Of a DNA stretch of 13,588 nucleotides, positions 1-7,766 are shown piece by piece (within the stretch, counting starts at the first letter, position 1; every line of letters begins with the position of its first letter). Where the stretch lies: the NCBI GenBank assembly GCA_008297795.1, contig VBQP01000030.1, positions 1-13,588 of the forward strand. Direction: 5' to 3'. The stretch comes from Thermoplasmata archaeon (GTDB taxonomy: Archaea > Thermoplasmatota > E2 > UBA202 > DSCA01). Below the pieces are notes generated by a model, which saw only the letters and a list, made by a program, of their open reading frames with translations, was not told the origin of the DNA and did not search any database. A program made the position numbers and the translations under genes.

Positions 1-2170
1 TGCGGATGATATTGTATTCTATCTCATTTTTGTTGGTGGAGGAAATCAAATGTATGCCCTCTCCACTGTTGTTTTCTATCGTATTCCTTATTATAACATT
101 CTGTCTCCCGGACTCCATGTAAATCCCCCCGAAATTGCCGTTATTATGGATGACATTGTCTCTGATGGTGGTGAGACTTGTCTGGTAGAGATATATGCCG
201 CCATCATTTGAGTTTATGTCATTGTATAGTATGGTATTCCCCAAAGAGTGATCAGCATATATCCCATAAAGACCACCCAGGAGTGTATTATTTCTGATTG
301 TATTGTTGTGTGAACTTGACAGGTATATATCCATTTTTGAAATATTTGTAGATATGGTGCAATTTATTATAGTGCATCGGGTAGCATCCTCAATGTAAAT
401 TCCGTTTTCTGCACTATCTCCCTCTATGTTAAAACCATCTATTTTTGCCCAGTCGACCTGCACCGTAACCACGTTTGTGCCGCTCGCCCTGATGGTGGGA
501 TTGTCTATTCCAATAAGATCTATAGATTTGTCCACCACCACATTTTCTTCATATACCTGGTTGTCTGTACCTATTACATATACAGTTCCCCCTGGCGGCA
601 CTGCATTTATTCCCGCCTGTATTGTATCAACATGACTTTCGTTATCAAGCCATCCCTCTGGCGGATCATTATTTACCCACACTTCCGTAGTATAGCCCGC
701 TCCTTCGGCAAGCCAAGCAAGAACATTCCGCAGATAGTTTGTCCTGCTCTCGGGGGTTATCTCATCGGCATTTAAATCAAATCCTAGTATTATGCTTCTA
801 TTTGTTCCCCGCACCGCATCTATTGCATAGTAGCCGGAGGGAATGCCCTGCTGGGTTGCATTCACCCAGACATCATCCAGATAATAACCATCGTAACGGG
901 TATTTCCGTCGCTCTGCAGAAGCCACCTTATCCTTATATTACCCCCCACATAGGACGAAATGTCATAAGATTTGTGTGTCCAGCTCTGCTGATTGCCAGT
1001 AAATGAAGCGATGGTATGCCAGCTGCCGTCATACACCTGAAGATAGACATAATCCCATCCGTTTTCTATCTTATACCAGTCATAAAACTCAAGCGTGGCA
1101 CTTGATGCACTGGTTAAGTCTATATATCCTGTTCTGACATAGCAGTTGGCGTTATTATTATACCTGTAATCAGAACCAGACATATCCGTGCCATAGCATT
1201 TGCTGCCGCTATGGGCATTGGCATATCCTGGACCGCCCTTGCATATCCCCCAGTCCCACTCATTTCCGCTTCCACCTGTACTCCATCCCGGATCTGTTTC
1301 CATATCTTCGTCAAGCAATGTCACCTGCGTTTGTTCACCGCCGGGCTGTAGTGAGTATACAAATGTTGAATCAGATTGTTTATTCAATGAATACATGTCT
1401 ATTGGCGAGGTAATATTTAGCGTGGCTATGCCCAGTTGCCCCGAGGACGTATTCGCCACTCCAACAAGAGTTCCGGAAACATGATATGGCTTTCCGCTGA
1501 AATAAGTATACCCCGAACCGCCGCCTCCAGGTACCCTTCCTGAATATGGAACCGTATCTGAGTCATAATGAATTCCACCGGTTGGCTCCTGCAATCCAAG
1601 CACATTTCCAAGCCATTCCTCATCGGAGTTTATGTAATTGCCCGGATAATTCTGTAAATCTCTGGCTGCATATGTTCCAGTTATCATAAAAGTCCCAGCA
1701 GTAACATTTCCTGTGAGATGCTGTGCTATCTCATAAACGTGGTCAGAGGTGTCATCATATCCCTCTGTCAAAGGAGTGTTCCAAGTATTTGCATTTCCAT
1801 CCCAGTTTGCATGCCCGCCATCCCCTGGAAAGTCGCCAGTACTCCATATAACAATATCAAATTCATTTAGCACAGTATCACTTATGTTCTTCCCCCACAT
1901 ATCAGGCGATGTGTAATAAGGAGGACCGTGACCTATTGCACTATCATTCACAAATGTCCACTGGTCTATCGCCTTACCCCATGAGTATTCCCCAGAGGGC
2001 ATTATTTCCTGGCATGCTGCCAGAATGTTATTTATGCCACTTCCCCCGACCCACGGGCCAGGGGCAAGGTCTGGGACAGGGGTGTTGTCAACAAAAAGAA
2101 ATCTCGGTGGAGATGCCTCCGCCGGTGTATATACTGTAATATTTTTTCTGTATACAGTCCATCCTCCCTC
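1..2170 (-). CDS. C-terminal part of a large surface protein (end of PKD3, GATase-like, MAM-like, beta-helix); frame-shifted continuation of the 2169-3425 reading frame; partial
   Basis: This minus-strand frame has no stop from 2179 (just after a TAA at 2180-2182) to the window edge, about 726 codons. It has no credible start of its own; the first in-frame ATG is at 2002, inside a domain. Its first residues (NEGGWTVYRKNITV-like) are the missing last strands of the third PKD domain of the upstream frame, so this is the rest of that protein. Next, from about 2101, comes a Rossmann-like segment of the GATase/DUF4350 type (LFVDNTPVPD, then NEFDIVIWSTGDF). A MAM-like jelly-roll of the immune-inhibitor-A type spans about 1318-858 (ATLEFYDWYKIENGWDYVYL, GYYLDDVWV). 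A segment reading IILGFDLNADEI...NVLAWLAE follows. From about 640 to the edge lie right-handed parallel beta-helix coils of the NosD/PbH1 type (NNTIRNNTLLGG, GNTILYNDI, RQNVIIRNTIENN). Many N-x-S/T sequons suit an exported glycoprotein. Domain calls are by eye; the ligand is unknown. Confidence 0.85.
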
Positions 2171-2182
2171 ATTTATCCGTTA
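2165..2182 (-). other. frameshift junction inside the third PKD domain
   Basis: On the minus strand the upstream frame reads GTA ACG GAT AAA TGA. If one A of the AAA (2172-2174) were absent it would read GAT AAT GAG GGA GGA TGG, giving DNEGGW, the usual end of a PKD domain. A +1 ribosomal slip at AAA-TGA would give DKEGGW, also acceptable. The downstream frame has its own TAA at 2180-2182, so the switch must occur within this interval. Confidence 0.85.
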
Positions 2183-3425
2183 CATTGAGAACAACTGTAT
2201 AATTTCCCGGAACGGAAAATAGATGGCTTACTGTTGAGCCATATGCATCTATTACGCTGTCATTTTCGAAATCCCATGTCCAGTTCACTATTTCTCCATC
2301 TTTGTCATAGGAGAAAGGAGAGCCACCATCAAAAGTGACAGAACTGGCAGTTGTAATATTTGCCCTGTCTATCGAAAATCCCGCTATTGGTAAAATGTTT
2401 GGAACGGTAACCGTGGTTTCATACGATGATGTCCCCCCATCCTCATCGGTAACTATCAAGGTTACGGTATAAGTCCCGCTTCTTCCGTATGTGTGACTCG
2501 GATTCTTGCTTGATGAACTGTTCCCGTCACCAAAGTTCCACGAGTAAAAAGCATTTTCGGCATTTCCATCTGGATCGGTGACATCAGCAACAAAACTTAT
2601 TGTACCATCAATATCCGGGTCGACAGACCAGCTGAAATTTACTATGGGCGGCTGGTTATCCGTCACATTCACAGGTGGCGGCACATTCACTCCGCTCGAG
2701 GAAGTTGATGCAGTACCTATCTGGCCCTCATCATCCACCACAGTCAGTGTGACGTTATATGTTCCACTGGTTGAGTATTTATGAACAACAACCATGCCAT
2801 ACGCATCTGTTGTTCCATCGCTGTTGAAATCCCATTTATAAGTGACTATCGAGCCCCCATCTGGGTCGTAACTCTGGCTTGCATTGAAAACCATGATTTC
2901 CAGCGTTTTCGGGTCCCACGGGTTATAAGTAAACATTGCAACTGGAGGGCTTGTATGCAATATTCCCTGCTGCAGGATTCCGCTCATGATTATGGAGTTG
3001 CTTGGCTTGTCTATAATTGCCACAGATATCTGCCAGTGAGCCACGCTTCCGAAGATGCTCGTACAATTGATACTTATGTAGTCTCCAACATCCCATCTTG
3101 AGTTGTCATTTGTATCATGGAAAATCGATTGCAGAGAGGTGCCTTCAAAAGCCATACTTTCCTCCTCCCCCTTCCATATAATCACTTTCAAATTATCTAT
3201 GGGTATTGAGTCTCCTCCTCTGTGCTCAACCACCGAGTTGTAACTTTCACCCATATATCCCACCATGTTGACATCTGGTGGCGATGCAGATGGATTTGCT
3301 GAGGAAAACACGTACACTATAAGCGAGGAAAATATAATCACGGCTATGGCAAGCATTAGAATCGTCCCTATGATTTCTGAAACTGCCTCATCTTCCCTCA
3401 ATTTTTTCAATACCATTTTTATCAT
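2169..3425 (-). CDS. N-terminal part of the surface protein: pilin-like membrane anchor plus three PKD domains
   Basis: The 418-residue frame begins with a short charged stretch and then a hydrophobic segment (AVSEIIGTILMLAIAVIIF, about residues 14-40). This is the archaeal type IV pilin N-terminal signature (Pilin_N), so the protein is probably exported and held at the membrane or assembled by a pilus-like route. Residues 45-155 form a beta-rich domain I cannot name. PKD domains follow at about 159-246, 258-341 and 344 to the end, each with the WDF/WNFGDG and GTYTVTLxVTD signatures. The third ends abruptly at NVTDK, two strands short, with TGA at 2171-2169. Moving +1 there restores it, so this is the front of a protein of at least 1,140 residues continuing in the 1-2170 frame. 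ATG 3425 is chosen, with GGGGGT just upstream; ATG 3416 is an alternative. PKD domains usually mediate protein or carbohydrate contacts at cell surfaces. Confidence 0.9.
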   Translation of the reverse strand: MIKMVLKKLREDEAVSEIIGTILMLAIAVIIFSSLIVYVFSSANPSASPPDVNMVGYMGESYNSVVEHRGGDSIPIDNLKVIIWKGEEESMAFEGTSLQSIFHDTNDNSRWDVGDYISINCTSIFGSVAHWQISVAIIDKPSNSIIMSGILQQGILHTSPPVAMFTYNPWDPKTLEIMVFNASQSYDPDGGSIVTYKWDFNSDGTTDAYGMVVVHKYSTSGTYNVTLTVVDDEGQIGTASTSSSGVNVPPPVNVTDNQPPIVNFSWSVDPDIDGTISFVADVTDPDGNAENAFYSWNFGDGNSSSSKNPSHTYGRSGTYTVTLIVTDEDGGTSSYETTVTVPNILPIAGFSIDRANITTASSVTFDGGSPFSYDKDGEIVNWTWDFENDSVIDAYGSTVSHLFSVPGNYTVVLNVTDK

Positions 3426-3631
3426 TTTACCCCCATTGCTTATATGACTTATATGCCTTCTTATTTATTTTTTTTGTTATTTTCTCCATCTTTATCCTAC
3501 CATTATGCTAACTTTTTGCTATCAATATTATACAATGCCCTGCTATTATATAAATATTTTCCTTTAAATTTCGCATCGTTCTTCCTGTTTTTGCATGTCT
3601 CCTTGCCAGCAAATATCATTTTCATTCACCA

Positions 3632-3655
3632 GAATGACAAAATGTTTGGTCATTC
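3632..3655. repeat. perfect inverted repeat GAATGAC-N10-GTCATTC
   Basis: Two 7-base arms (3632-3638 and 3649-3655) are perfectly complementary around a 10-base spacer. The repeat ends 26 bases upstream of the TATA-like box of the methylthiotransferase gene, a position compatible with an operator or activator site in an archaeal promoter. No T run follows it, so a terminator is less likely. Function is inferred from position only. Confidence 0.4.
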
Positions 3656-3680
3656 CTGCTGTCTTTCCACTTTCTGAGCC

Positions 3681-3692
3681 TTAAAATTTATT
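3681..3692 (+). promoter_or_regulatory. TATA-like box (box A) for the methylthiotransferase gene
   Basis: TTAAAATTTATT is centred about 30 bases before the ATG at 3717. In archaea transcription starts about 25 bases after the TATA centre, so the transcript would be leaderless or nearly so. No Shine-Dalgarno sequence precedes the ATG, which fits. Confidence 0.5.
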
Positions 3693-3716
3693 AGGCAAAG
3701 GACGTTAAAAGTTGAA

Positions 3717-4985
3717 ATGAAGGTATACACAGAGGCGTACGGATGTGCTGCAAATCAGGGAGATGCATCGATTGTTGAGGGCATTCTCGAGAGAGAAGGA
3801 CATGAATTGGTGGATAGTATTGAAAATGCAGACGTTCTTATTCTTTTTACATGCATTGTGATAGAAAAAACAGAGCAGAGAATGCTCCACAGAATGAGCA
3901 TTTTCAGGGATGCAAAAAAGCCATTGATAGTTGCAGGATGCATGGCATCTGCAATGCCCGGCATGGTTAAAAAAATCCTGCCGGAGGCATACCTCCTGCC
4001 GCCCCGCTCCCTTCATGAAATTTCGGATATTATGGATTTCGCTCTGGAGGGCAGGAGATATAAAAAATCTGCTCAGGAAGTGGACAAATCTGTGCTTCCC
4101 ATAAAAACGGGTATAAAGGTCAACATTCCCATTTCGGACGGCTGCCTCTACAACTGTTCCTACTGCATAACAAAAAGGGCGAGAGGAAGTCTGACCTCAT
4201 ATTCAGAGGGAGGAATTGCAGAGATGGCTGCTGATGCGATTAGAAAGGGATGCAGGGAAATAAGGCTCACATCTCAGGATACGGCTGCCTACGGAATGGA
4301 TTCCGGATCTTCTTTTCTTTCGCTTGTCGAAAGAGTGTGTTCAATAGAAGGAAATTTCAGGATAAGAGTGGGCATGATGCATCCTCTCTCCCTCAAAAAG
4401 AGAATGGACGAGATAATTGAAATTTTTTCAAAGAGAAAGGTCTACAAATTCCTTCACCTGCCCCTCCAGTCGGGCTCTGATGAAATATTGAAAAAAATGA
4501 GAAGGGGCTATACCTTTGACGATTTCAGGGAGATGGTGGAGGAGATGAGAAAAAAAGTAAAGGACATAACTTTTGCCACAGACGTGATTGTTGCTTTTCC
4601 TACTGAAAGCGAAGAACAGTTTGAGGAAACATGCAACGCCATAAGGGAACTGGAGCCAGATGTCATAAACATAACAAGGTTCTCCCCGCGCCCATATACA
4701 GATGCAAAGAAAATGGCTCGCATTGACACGAAAATAGCAAAAGAGCGCTCCAGAAAAATAACGGAGATTGCATCCTCCACAACATTAAAAAAGAATAAAG
4801 AATGCATCGGACGGTCATATGAGGTCATGGTGGTGGAAAAGCAGGGAAGATGGACAGTTGGAAAAACAGAAAATTACAAATCTGTCTTTCTCGATAAAGG
4901 CATTCCCGGAGAATTTTTCACAGTTGACATAACAGATGCCACAGAAACTCACCTGATGGGCGAACGCCGAAAAAATCAAATATAA
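3717..4985 (+). CDS. archaeal threonylcarbamoyladenosine tRNA methylthiotransferase (e-MtaB / CDKAL1-like)
   Basis: This 422-residue radical-SAM enzyme is predicted to add a methylthio group to t6A at position 37 of tRNAs reading ANN codons, stabilising codon-anticodon pairing. The N-terminal UPF0004 domain (about 1-110) starts MKVYTEAYGCAANQGD and supplies three cysteines for the auxiliary [4Fe-4S] cluster (C10, C46, C75). The radical-SAM core carries C143-x3-C147-x2-C150 (SDGCLYNCSYC), followed by the family stretches LTSQDTAAYG and LPLQSGSDEILKKMRRGYT. A C-terminal TRAM-like RNA-binding region covers about 360-418. Length and architecture are normal. It is probably transcribed leaderless from the box at 3681-3692. 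It is followed by csl4 on the same strand, which has its own promoter. The e-MtaB subfamily rather than bacterial MiaB or RimO is inferred from the overall sequence and the archaeal context. Confidence 0.93.
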   Translation: MKVYTEAYGCAANQGDASIVEGILEREGHELVDSIENADVLILFTCIVIEKTEQRMLHRMSIFRDAKKPLIVAGCMASAMPGMVKKILPEAYLLPPRSLHEISDIMDFALEGRRYKKSAQEVDKSVLPIKTGIKVNIPISDGCLYNCSYCITKRARGSLTSYSEGGIAEMAADAIRKGCREIRLTSQDTAAYGMDSGSSFLSLVERVCSIEGNFRIRVGMMHPLSLKKRMDEIIEIFSKRKVYKFLHLPLQSGSDEILKKMRRGYTFDDFREMVEEMRKKVKDITFATDVIVAFPTESEEQFEETCNAIRELEPDVINITRFSPRPYTDAKKMARIDTKIAKERSRKITEIASSTTLKKNKECIGRSYEVMVVEKQGRWTVGKTENYKSVFLDKGIPGEFFTVDITDATETHLMGERRKNQI

Positions 4986-4989
4986 AAAG
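4977..4989 (+). promoter_or_regulatory. TATA box for csl4, overlapping the end of the methylthiotransferase gene
   Basis: CAAATATAAAAAG is centred about 24 bases before the csl4 ATG (5007). It overlaps the upstream stop codon (TAA 4983-4985). The bases before the ATG (CCTCTCAG) contain no Shine-Dalgarno sequence. This is a good geometry for leaderless transcription of csl4. Confidence 0.6.
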
Positions 4990-5006
4990 AGCGTATTACC
5001 TCTCAG

Positions 5007-5600
5007 ATGATAGAAGAAGGAAGTCTGGTATTCCCCGGCGATATTATAGCCACATCTGAAGAACTTTTCCCAGGATACGGGACAAAAGATGTCGGGGGAA
5101 ATATAATATGCACAATGCTCGGGAACTTTTTTATCAACAAAAAAAGAACGGCAGCAGAAATAAAGCCCCTCACAAGCGTTCCCGCAGTATTGAATAAGGG
5201 CGACACTTTGATATGCGAGGTAAGGAAAATAACAGATAAAATGGTTCTTGTTGATGTTCTCCACATAGCAGGCACGGACAGGGAGATGGCAGGCGACAGG
5301 GATGCGGCAATACGTGTTTCAGACATTGCAGCGGGCTATGTCGTAAGTGCAAAGGATGAATACAGGATAGGAGACATTATAAGGGCAAGGGTGATGCAGG
5401 CAAAACCTGCCCTGAGGTTGACAACAGAAGGACCGCACCTTGGAGCAATAAAATCTTTCTGCACTCAATGCAGGGTTCCACTGATAAAGAAGAACTCAAC
5501 TCTCGAATGCCCGAGATGCGGGCGTGTGGAAAAAAGGAAGATAGCATCTGACTACGGAGAAGGCAACATAGACAGAAAAGTAAAGTTCATCAAAAGGTGA
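5007..5600 (+). CDS. csl4: exosome complex RNA-binding subunit Csl4
   Basis: This 197-residue protein matches archaeal Csl4, a cap subunit of the RNA exosome that binds RNA and helps feed it into the Rrp41/Rrp42 ring for 3'-end degradation or tailing. The N-terminal domain begins with the family-typical VFPGDIIATSEELFPGYGT (residues 8-26). A central S1-type OB fold covers about 62-140 (KGDTLICEVRKITDKMVLVDV, then GDIIRARV). The C-terminal zinc ribbon has C152-x2-C155 and C168-x2-C171 (FCTQC ... CPRCG). The length is usual. The gene appears to have its own leaderless promoter. It is followed four bases later by rpoL, whose ribosome-binding site (AGGTGA, 5595-5600) overlaps the csl4 stop, so the two are probably co-transcribed. 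The csl4-rpoL pairing links RNA decay and RNA synthesis subunits. Confidence 0.95.
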   Translation: MIEEGSLVFPGDIIATSEELFPGYGTKDVGGNIICTMLGNFFINKKRTAAEIKPLTSVPAVLNKGDTLICEVRKITDKMVLVDVLHIAGTDREMAGDRDAAIRVSDIAAGYVVSAKDEYRIGDIIRARVMQAKPALRLTTEGPHLGAIKSFCTQCRVPLIKKNSTLECPRCGRVEKRKIASDYGEGNIDRKVKFIKR

Positions 5601-5604
5601 AAAT

Positions 5605-5982
5605 ATGGAAATCATAGTGAAAAAGGAAACGGACAAAGAAATCGAATTTGAAATAATAGGAGAAAAGACAATACTGAATCCCCTGAAACAAAAATTGCTT
5701 GGCAATAAGGATGTAGATTACGCAGGATGGAATACAGGCCATCCGCTTCTTGCAAATCCGGAATTTTACGTAAGGGTCAAAAAAGGGAATGCCAGGGAAG
5801 TGGTAAGGAAGGCGATAAAGGATCTGAAGAATGATATAGAGGACATAAAAGGATACCTTGAAAGCGAAGGCAGCGCCACAGAGAAAAATAAAGACACAAG
5901 AGCAAGCAGGAAAGAGAGCGAGAAGAGCAATAAGAAGGACAAGAGCAACAGCAAAAAGAGCAGGAAGAGCAGCAAAAAATAA
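5605..5982 (+). CDS. rpoL: DNA-directed RNA polymerase subunit L (Rpo11) with Lys/Ser-rich tail
   Basis: Residues 1-88 match archaeal Rpo11/RpoL, the homologue of eukaryotic Rpb11 that pairs with Rpo3 to form the assembly platform of RNA polymerase. The diagnostic segment is DVDYAGWNTGHPLLANPEFYVRV (about 36-58, here with the AGWNTGHPLLANP core), followed by the long dimerisation helix KGNAREVVRKAIKDLKNDIEDI. The usual archaeal protein is about 90-100 residues. This one is 125 because of a low-complexity tail from about residue 90, composed almost only of Lys, Ser, Arg, Asn, Asp and Glu and ending KKSRKSSKK. The start at 5605 is supported by AGGTGA four bases upstream. truD follows on the same strand. 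The tail may bind nucleic acid, but that is inference; it could equally be a neutral repeat expansion. Confidence 0.92.
   Translation: MEIIVKKETDKEIEFEIIGEKTILNPLKQKLLGNKDVDYAGWNTGHPLLANPEFYVRVKKGNAREVVRKAIKDLKNDIEDIKGYLESEGSATEKNKDTRASRKESEKSNKKDKSNSKKSRKSSKK
5895..5982 (+). repeat. purine-rich imperfect repeat encoding the RpoL tail
   Basis: The coding strand is nearly all purine and is built of degenerate AAGAGCA-like units (for example at about 5923-5930, 5940-5947 and 5955-5970). Such tracts expand and contract by slippage, which would explain the long basic tail. Confidence 0.5.
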
Positions 5983-6033
5983 AAGAGGAAATTGATAGAA
6001 CATAGAAAAGAGGAACTAACAGAGGAAAATCAA

Positions 6034-7359
6034 ATGGGGTCATATCTGGGGCCACATCCTCGCCCGCCACACCCGCCCCGGAAGGTTCCACCCCTAAAGG
6101 AAAGGGAAATAGGCATGGAAGTTTTTTTTACCAGCACGCCTGGAGTGGGCGGGCGTATAAAGGTTTATCCTGAAGATTTCGTGGTGGAGGAAATCCCCCG
6201 CCTCCCCCCTCCCGGCGACGGGAAGTATGTGATTGCGAGGGTTGAATCGAGAGGATGGGAGACAAATGCGCTTCTCAAAAAATTTTCTGCAGCACTGAGC
6301 ATACCTGTCGGGGCTATTGGATTTGCGGGAATGAAAGATAAAAGGGCTGTGACACGCCAGATAATGTCTTTTCCGTGTTCAATAGAGAACGTTTCCGGAA
6401 TGAACATTCGTAATGTCAGGGTGGAGGTGATGTACCGCTCATATTCGCCCATTTTCAGGGGAAATCTGGAAGGGAACAGATTCGAAGTTGTTGTGAGGGA
6501 CATTGCAGATGATATTGAGTCTGTGAGAAAGACAGCAGAGGAGATAGAAAATGCAGGTGGCTTTCCTAACTTTTTTGGCGTACAGAGATTCGGGGTGGTC
6601 AGACCCATAACTCACCTGGTCGGAAAGCATATCTTGAGAGGAGATATGAAAAAAGCGGTCATGACCTATATCGGAAATCCCATCAAGGGAGAAGATGGGG
6701 AGGATTACAGGGCAAGAAAGTTCATTGAAGAGAGCATGGATTTCGAGGAAGGGCTGAAAATATATCCCAGAAGGCTTGTATTCGAGCGCCAGATGATAGA
6801 GCATCTTTCTAAAAAGAAAGAGGACTGGCAGGGTGCCCTGAAAAAACTTCCCCGAAATCTGTCCGTTATGTTTGTTCATGCATACCAGTCATACATTTTC
6901 AACAGGGTGCTCTCAATGAGATTGAAAATGGGCATTCCTGTAAACGAGGCAATTGAAGGAGATATTGTGATAACTTTTGAGAATGGGGACGTGCAGAGCA
7001 GAAAGGGTATAAAGGTGAAAAAAAGCAACATAGAAAAGATAAACAGACAGATAAGAAAGGGAAATTGTTTTCCTTCAGGCATTATAGCAGGATATGACTC
7101 AAATTTTGCAGATGGGAAGATGGGAGAAATTGAGAGAAAGGTAATGGAGGAGGAAGGCATAAACCCCGAAGATTTTCTTGTACATGACATACCTTTCCTT
7201 TCATCAAAGGGCATGAGAAGAATAATAATTTCACCACTGAAAAGAATAAACTGGAGCATGGAGAAGGGAATGCTTAAACTCTCCTTCTCCCTCTCCAAAG
7301 GATGCTATGCAACCTCTCTTTTGAGAGAATTCATGAAAGGAGATATAAAAAACTATTAA
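6034..7359 (+). CDS. truD: tRNA pseudouridine synthase D (TruD)
   Basis: TruD makes pseudouridine 13 in bacterial tRNA; archaeal and eukaryotic relatives (Pus7) act on related sites. The sequence shows the family opening GVGGRIKVYPEDFVVEEIP, the catalytic motif GMKDKRAVTRQ with the active Asp (codon 6337-6339), and the RNA-binding motif NFFGVQRFG. An insertion typical of archaeal TruD follows, then the C-terminal LSKGCYATSLLREFMK. The length (441 residues from this start) is normal for archaea. The start is uncertain. ATG 6034 has AGAGGA (6021-6026) at good spacing. A TTG at 5992 (455 residues) is also open. ATG 6115 begins right where family alignment normally starts. The 27 residues between 6034 and 6115 are rich in Pro, His and Arg and resemble no part of the family. 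Probably the last gene of the csl4-rpoL-truD run. Confidence 0.93.
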   Translation: MGSYLGPHPRPPHPPRKVPPLKEREIGMEVFFTSTPGVGGRIKVYPEDFVVEEIPRLPPPGDGKYVIARVESRGWETNALLKKFSAALSIPVGAIGFAGMKDKRAVTRQIMSFPCSIENVSGMNIRNVRVEVMYRSYSPIFRGNLEGNRFEVVVRDIADDIESVRKTAEEIENAGGFPNFFGVQRFGVVRPITHLVGKHILRGDMKKAVMTYIGNPIKGEDGEDYRARKFIEESMDFEEGLKIYPRRLVFERQMIEHLSKKKEDWQGALKKLPRNLSVMFVHAYQSYIFNRVLSMRLKMGIPVNEAIEGDIVITFENGDVQSRKGIKVKKSNIEKINRQIRKGNCFPSGIIAGYDSNFADGKMGEIERKVMEEEGINPEDFLVHDIPFLSSKGMRRIIISPLKRINWSMEKGMLKLSFSLSKGCYATSLLREFMKGDIKNY

Positions 7360-7390
7360 TGCATCATCGGAATTACAGTCGGTGATACCA

Positions 7391-7726
7391 ATGGGAGAAA
7401 TGGGAAAAAGCATAGAAGAGTTTCAGGACGCCATGAAAGCACTTATGAAAAACAACAGGAACAGCATGAACCATTTTCAGGATTTCATGAAATATGTGCT
7501 TGAAGAAGGTGCTCTTGACACAAAAACAAAGGAATTGATTGCGCTTGGCACCGCAATAACTGCAAGATGCAAATACTGCATAGCACTGCATGTAAAGAAG
7601 TGCCTCGAGATAGGCATAACAAGAGATGAAATACTTGAGGCATCAACTGTTGCAATACTCATGGGCGGCGGTCCTGCGATGACATATGTTGCAGAAGTAA
7701 AAAAAGCACTTGACGAGTTTGAGTGA
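7391..7726 (+). CDS. AhpD-like / carboxymuconolactone decarboxylase family protein
   Basis: This 111-residue all-helical protein carries the full AhpD-type motif E-x11-C-x2-C-x3-H (E48, C60, C63, H67, in TARCKYCIALHVKKC). It is followed by the family segment GITRDEILEASTVAILMGGGPAMTYV. Members with this motif are usually small thiol-disulfide peroxidases or reductases, often hexameric. True decarboxylases of the family lack the cysteine pair, so a redox role is more likely here. The substrate is unknown. I chose ATG 7391, which has GGTGAT (7381-7386) four bases upstream; an in-frame GTG at 7382 would add three residues. The gene lies 31 bases after truD and just before the promoter of the two-component operon. 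It may share the truD transcript. Confidence 0.9.
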   Translation: MGEMGKSIEEFQDAMKALMKNNRNSMNHFQDFMKYVLEEGALDTKTKELIALGTAITARCKYCIALHVKKCLEIGITRDEILEASTVAILMGGGPAMTYVAEVKKALDEFE

Positions 7727-7735
7727 GCCAACAAA

Positions 7736-7746
7736 GATTTAAAAAA
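7736..7746 (+). promoter_or_regulatory. TATA box of the two-component operon
   Basis: GATTTAAAAAA is centred about 25 bases before the ATG at 7767, the spacing expected if transcription starts at or next to the start codon. No Shine-Dalgarno sequence precedes that ATG, supporting leaderless transcription. Confidence 0.55.
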
Positions 7747-7766
7747 CAGTTCATGTTCTAATTGCC

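Larger units (their letters stand above)
3426..3716. other. divergent intergenic region, AT-rich, promoters on both sides
   Basis: These 291 bases separate the surface-protein gene (minus) from the methylthiotransferase gene (plus). The plus strand is pyrimidine-rich with long T runs (about 3462-3495). I see no RNA gene or credible ORF. On the minus strand, catataag-like motifs at about 3440-3455 lie just before the surface-protein start and might include its TATA box (weak). An inverted repeat lies at 3632-3655 and a TATA-like box for the plus gene at 3681-3692. Confidence 0.6.

Noticed and set aside
426..1623. Several 60-95 residue ORFs on both strands within 1-2170
   Set aside because: They are shadows of the long open minus-strand frame, lack domain character and overlap recognisable beta-helix and MAM-like sequence.
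2090..2157. Separate short gene starting at ATG 2157 (minus strand) after GGGAGG
   Set aside because: It would encode about 20 residues ending at TGA and shows no family resemblance; the GGGAGG is better explained as codons for Glu-Gly-Gly in the shifted frame.
2169..2171. UGA read as selenocysteine (stop-codon readthrough) in the surface-protein gene
   Set aside because: In-frame readthrough continues for only about two dozen codons to another TGA and does not rebuild the PKD domain; the +1 frame does.
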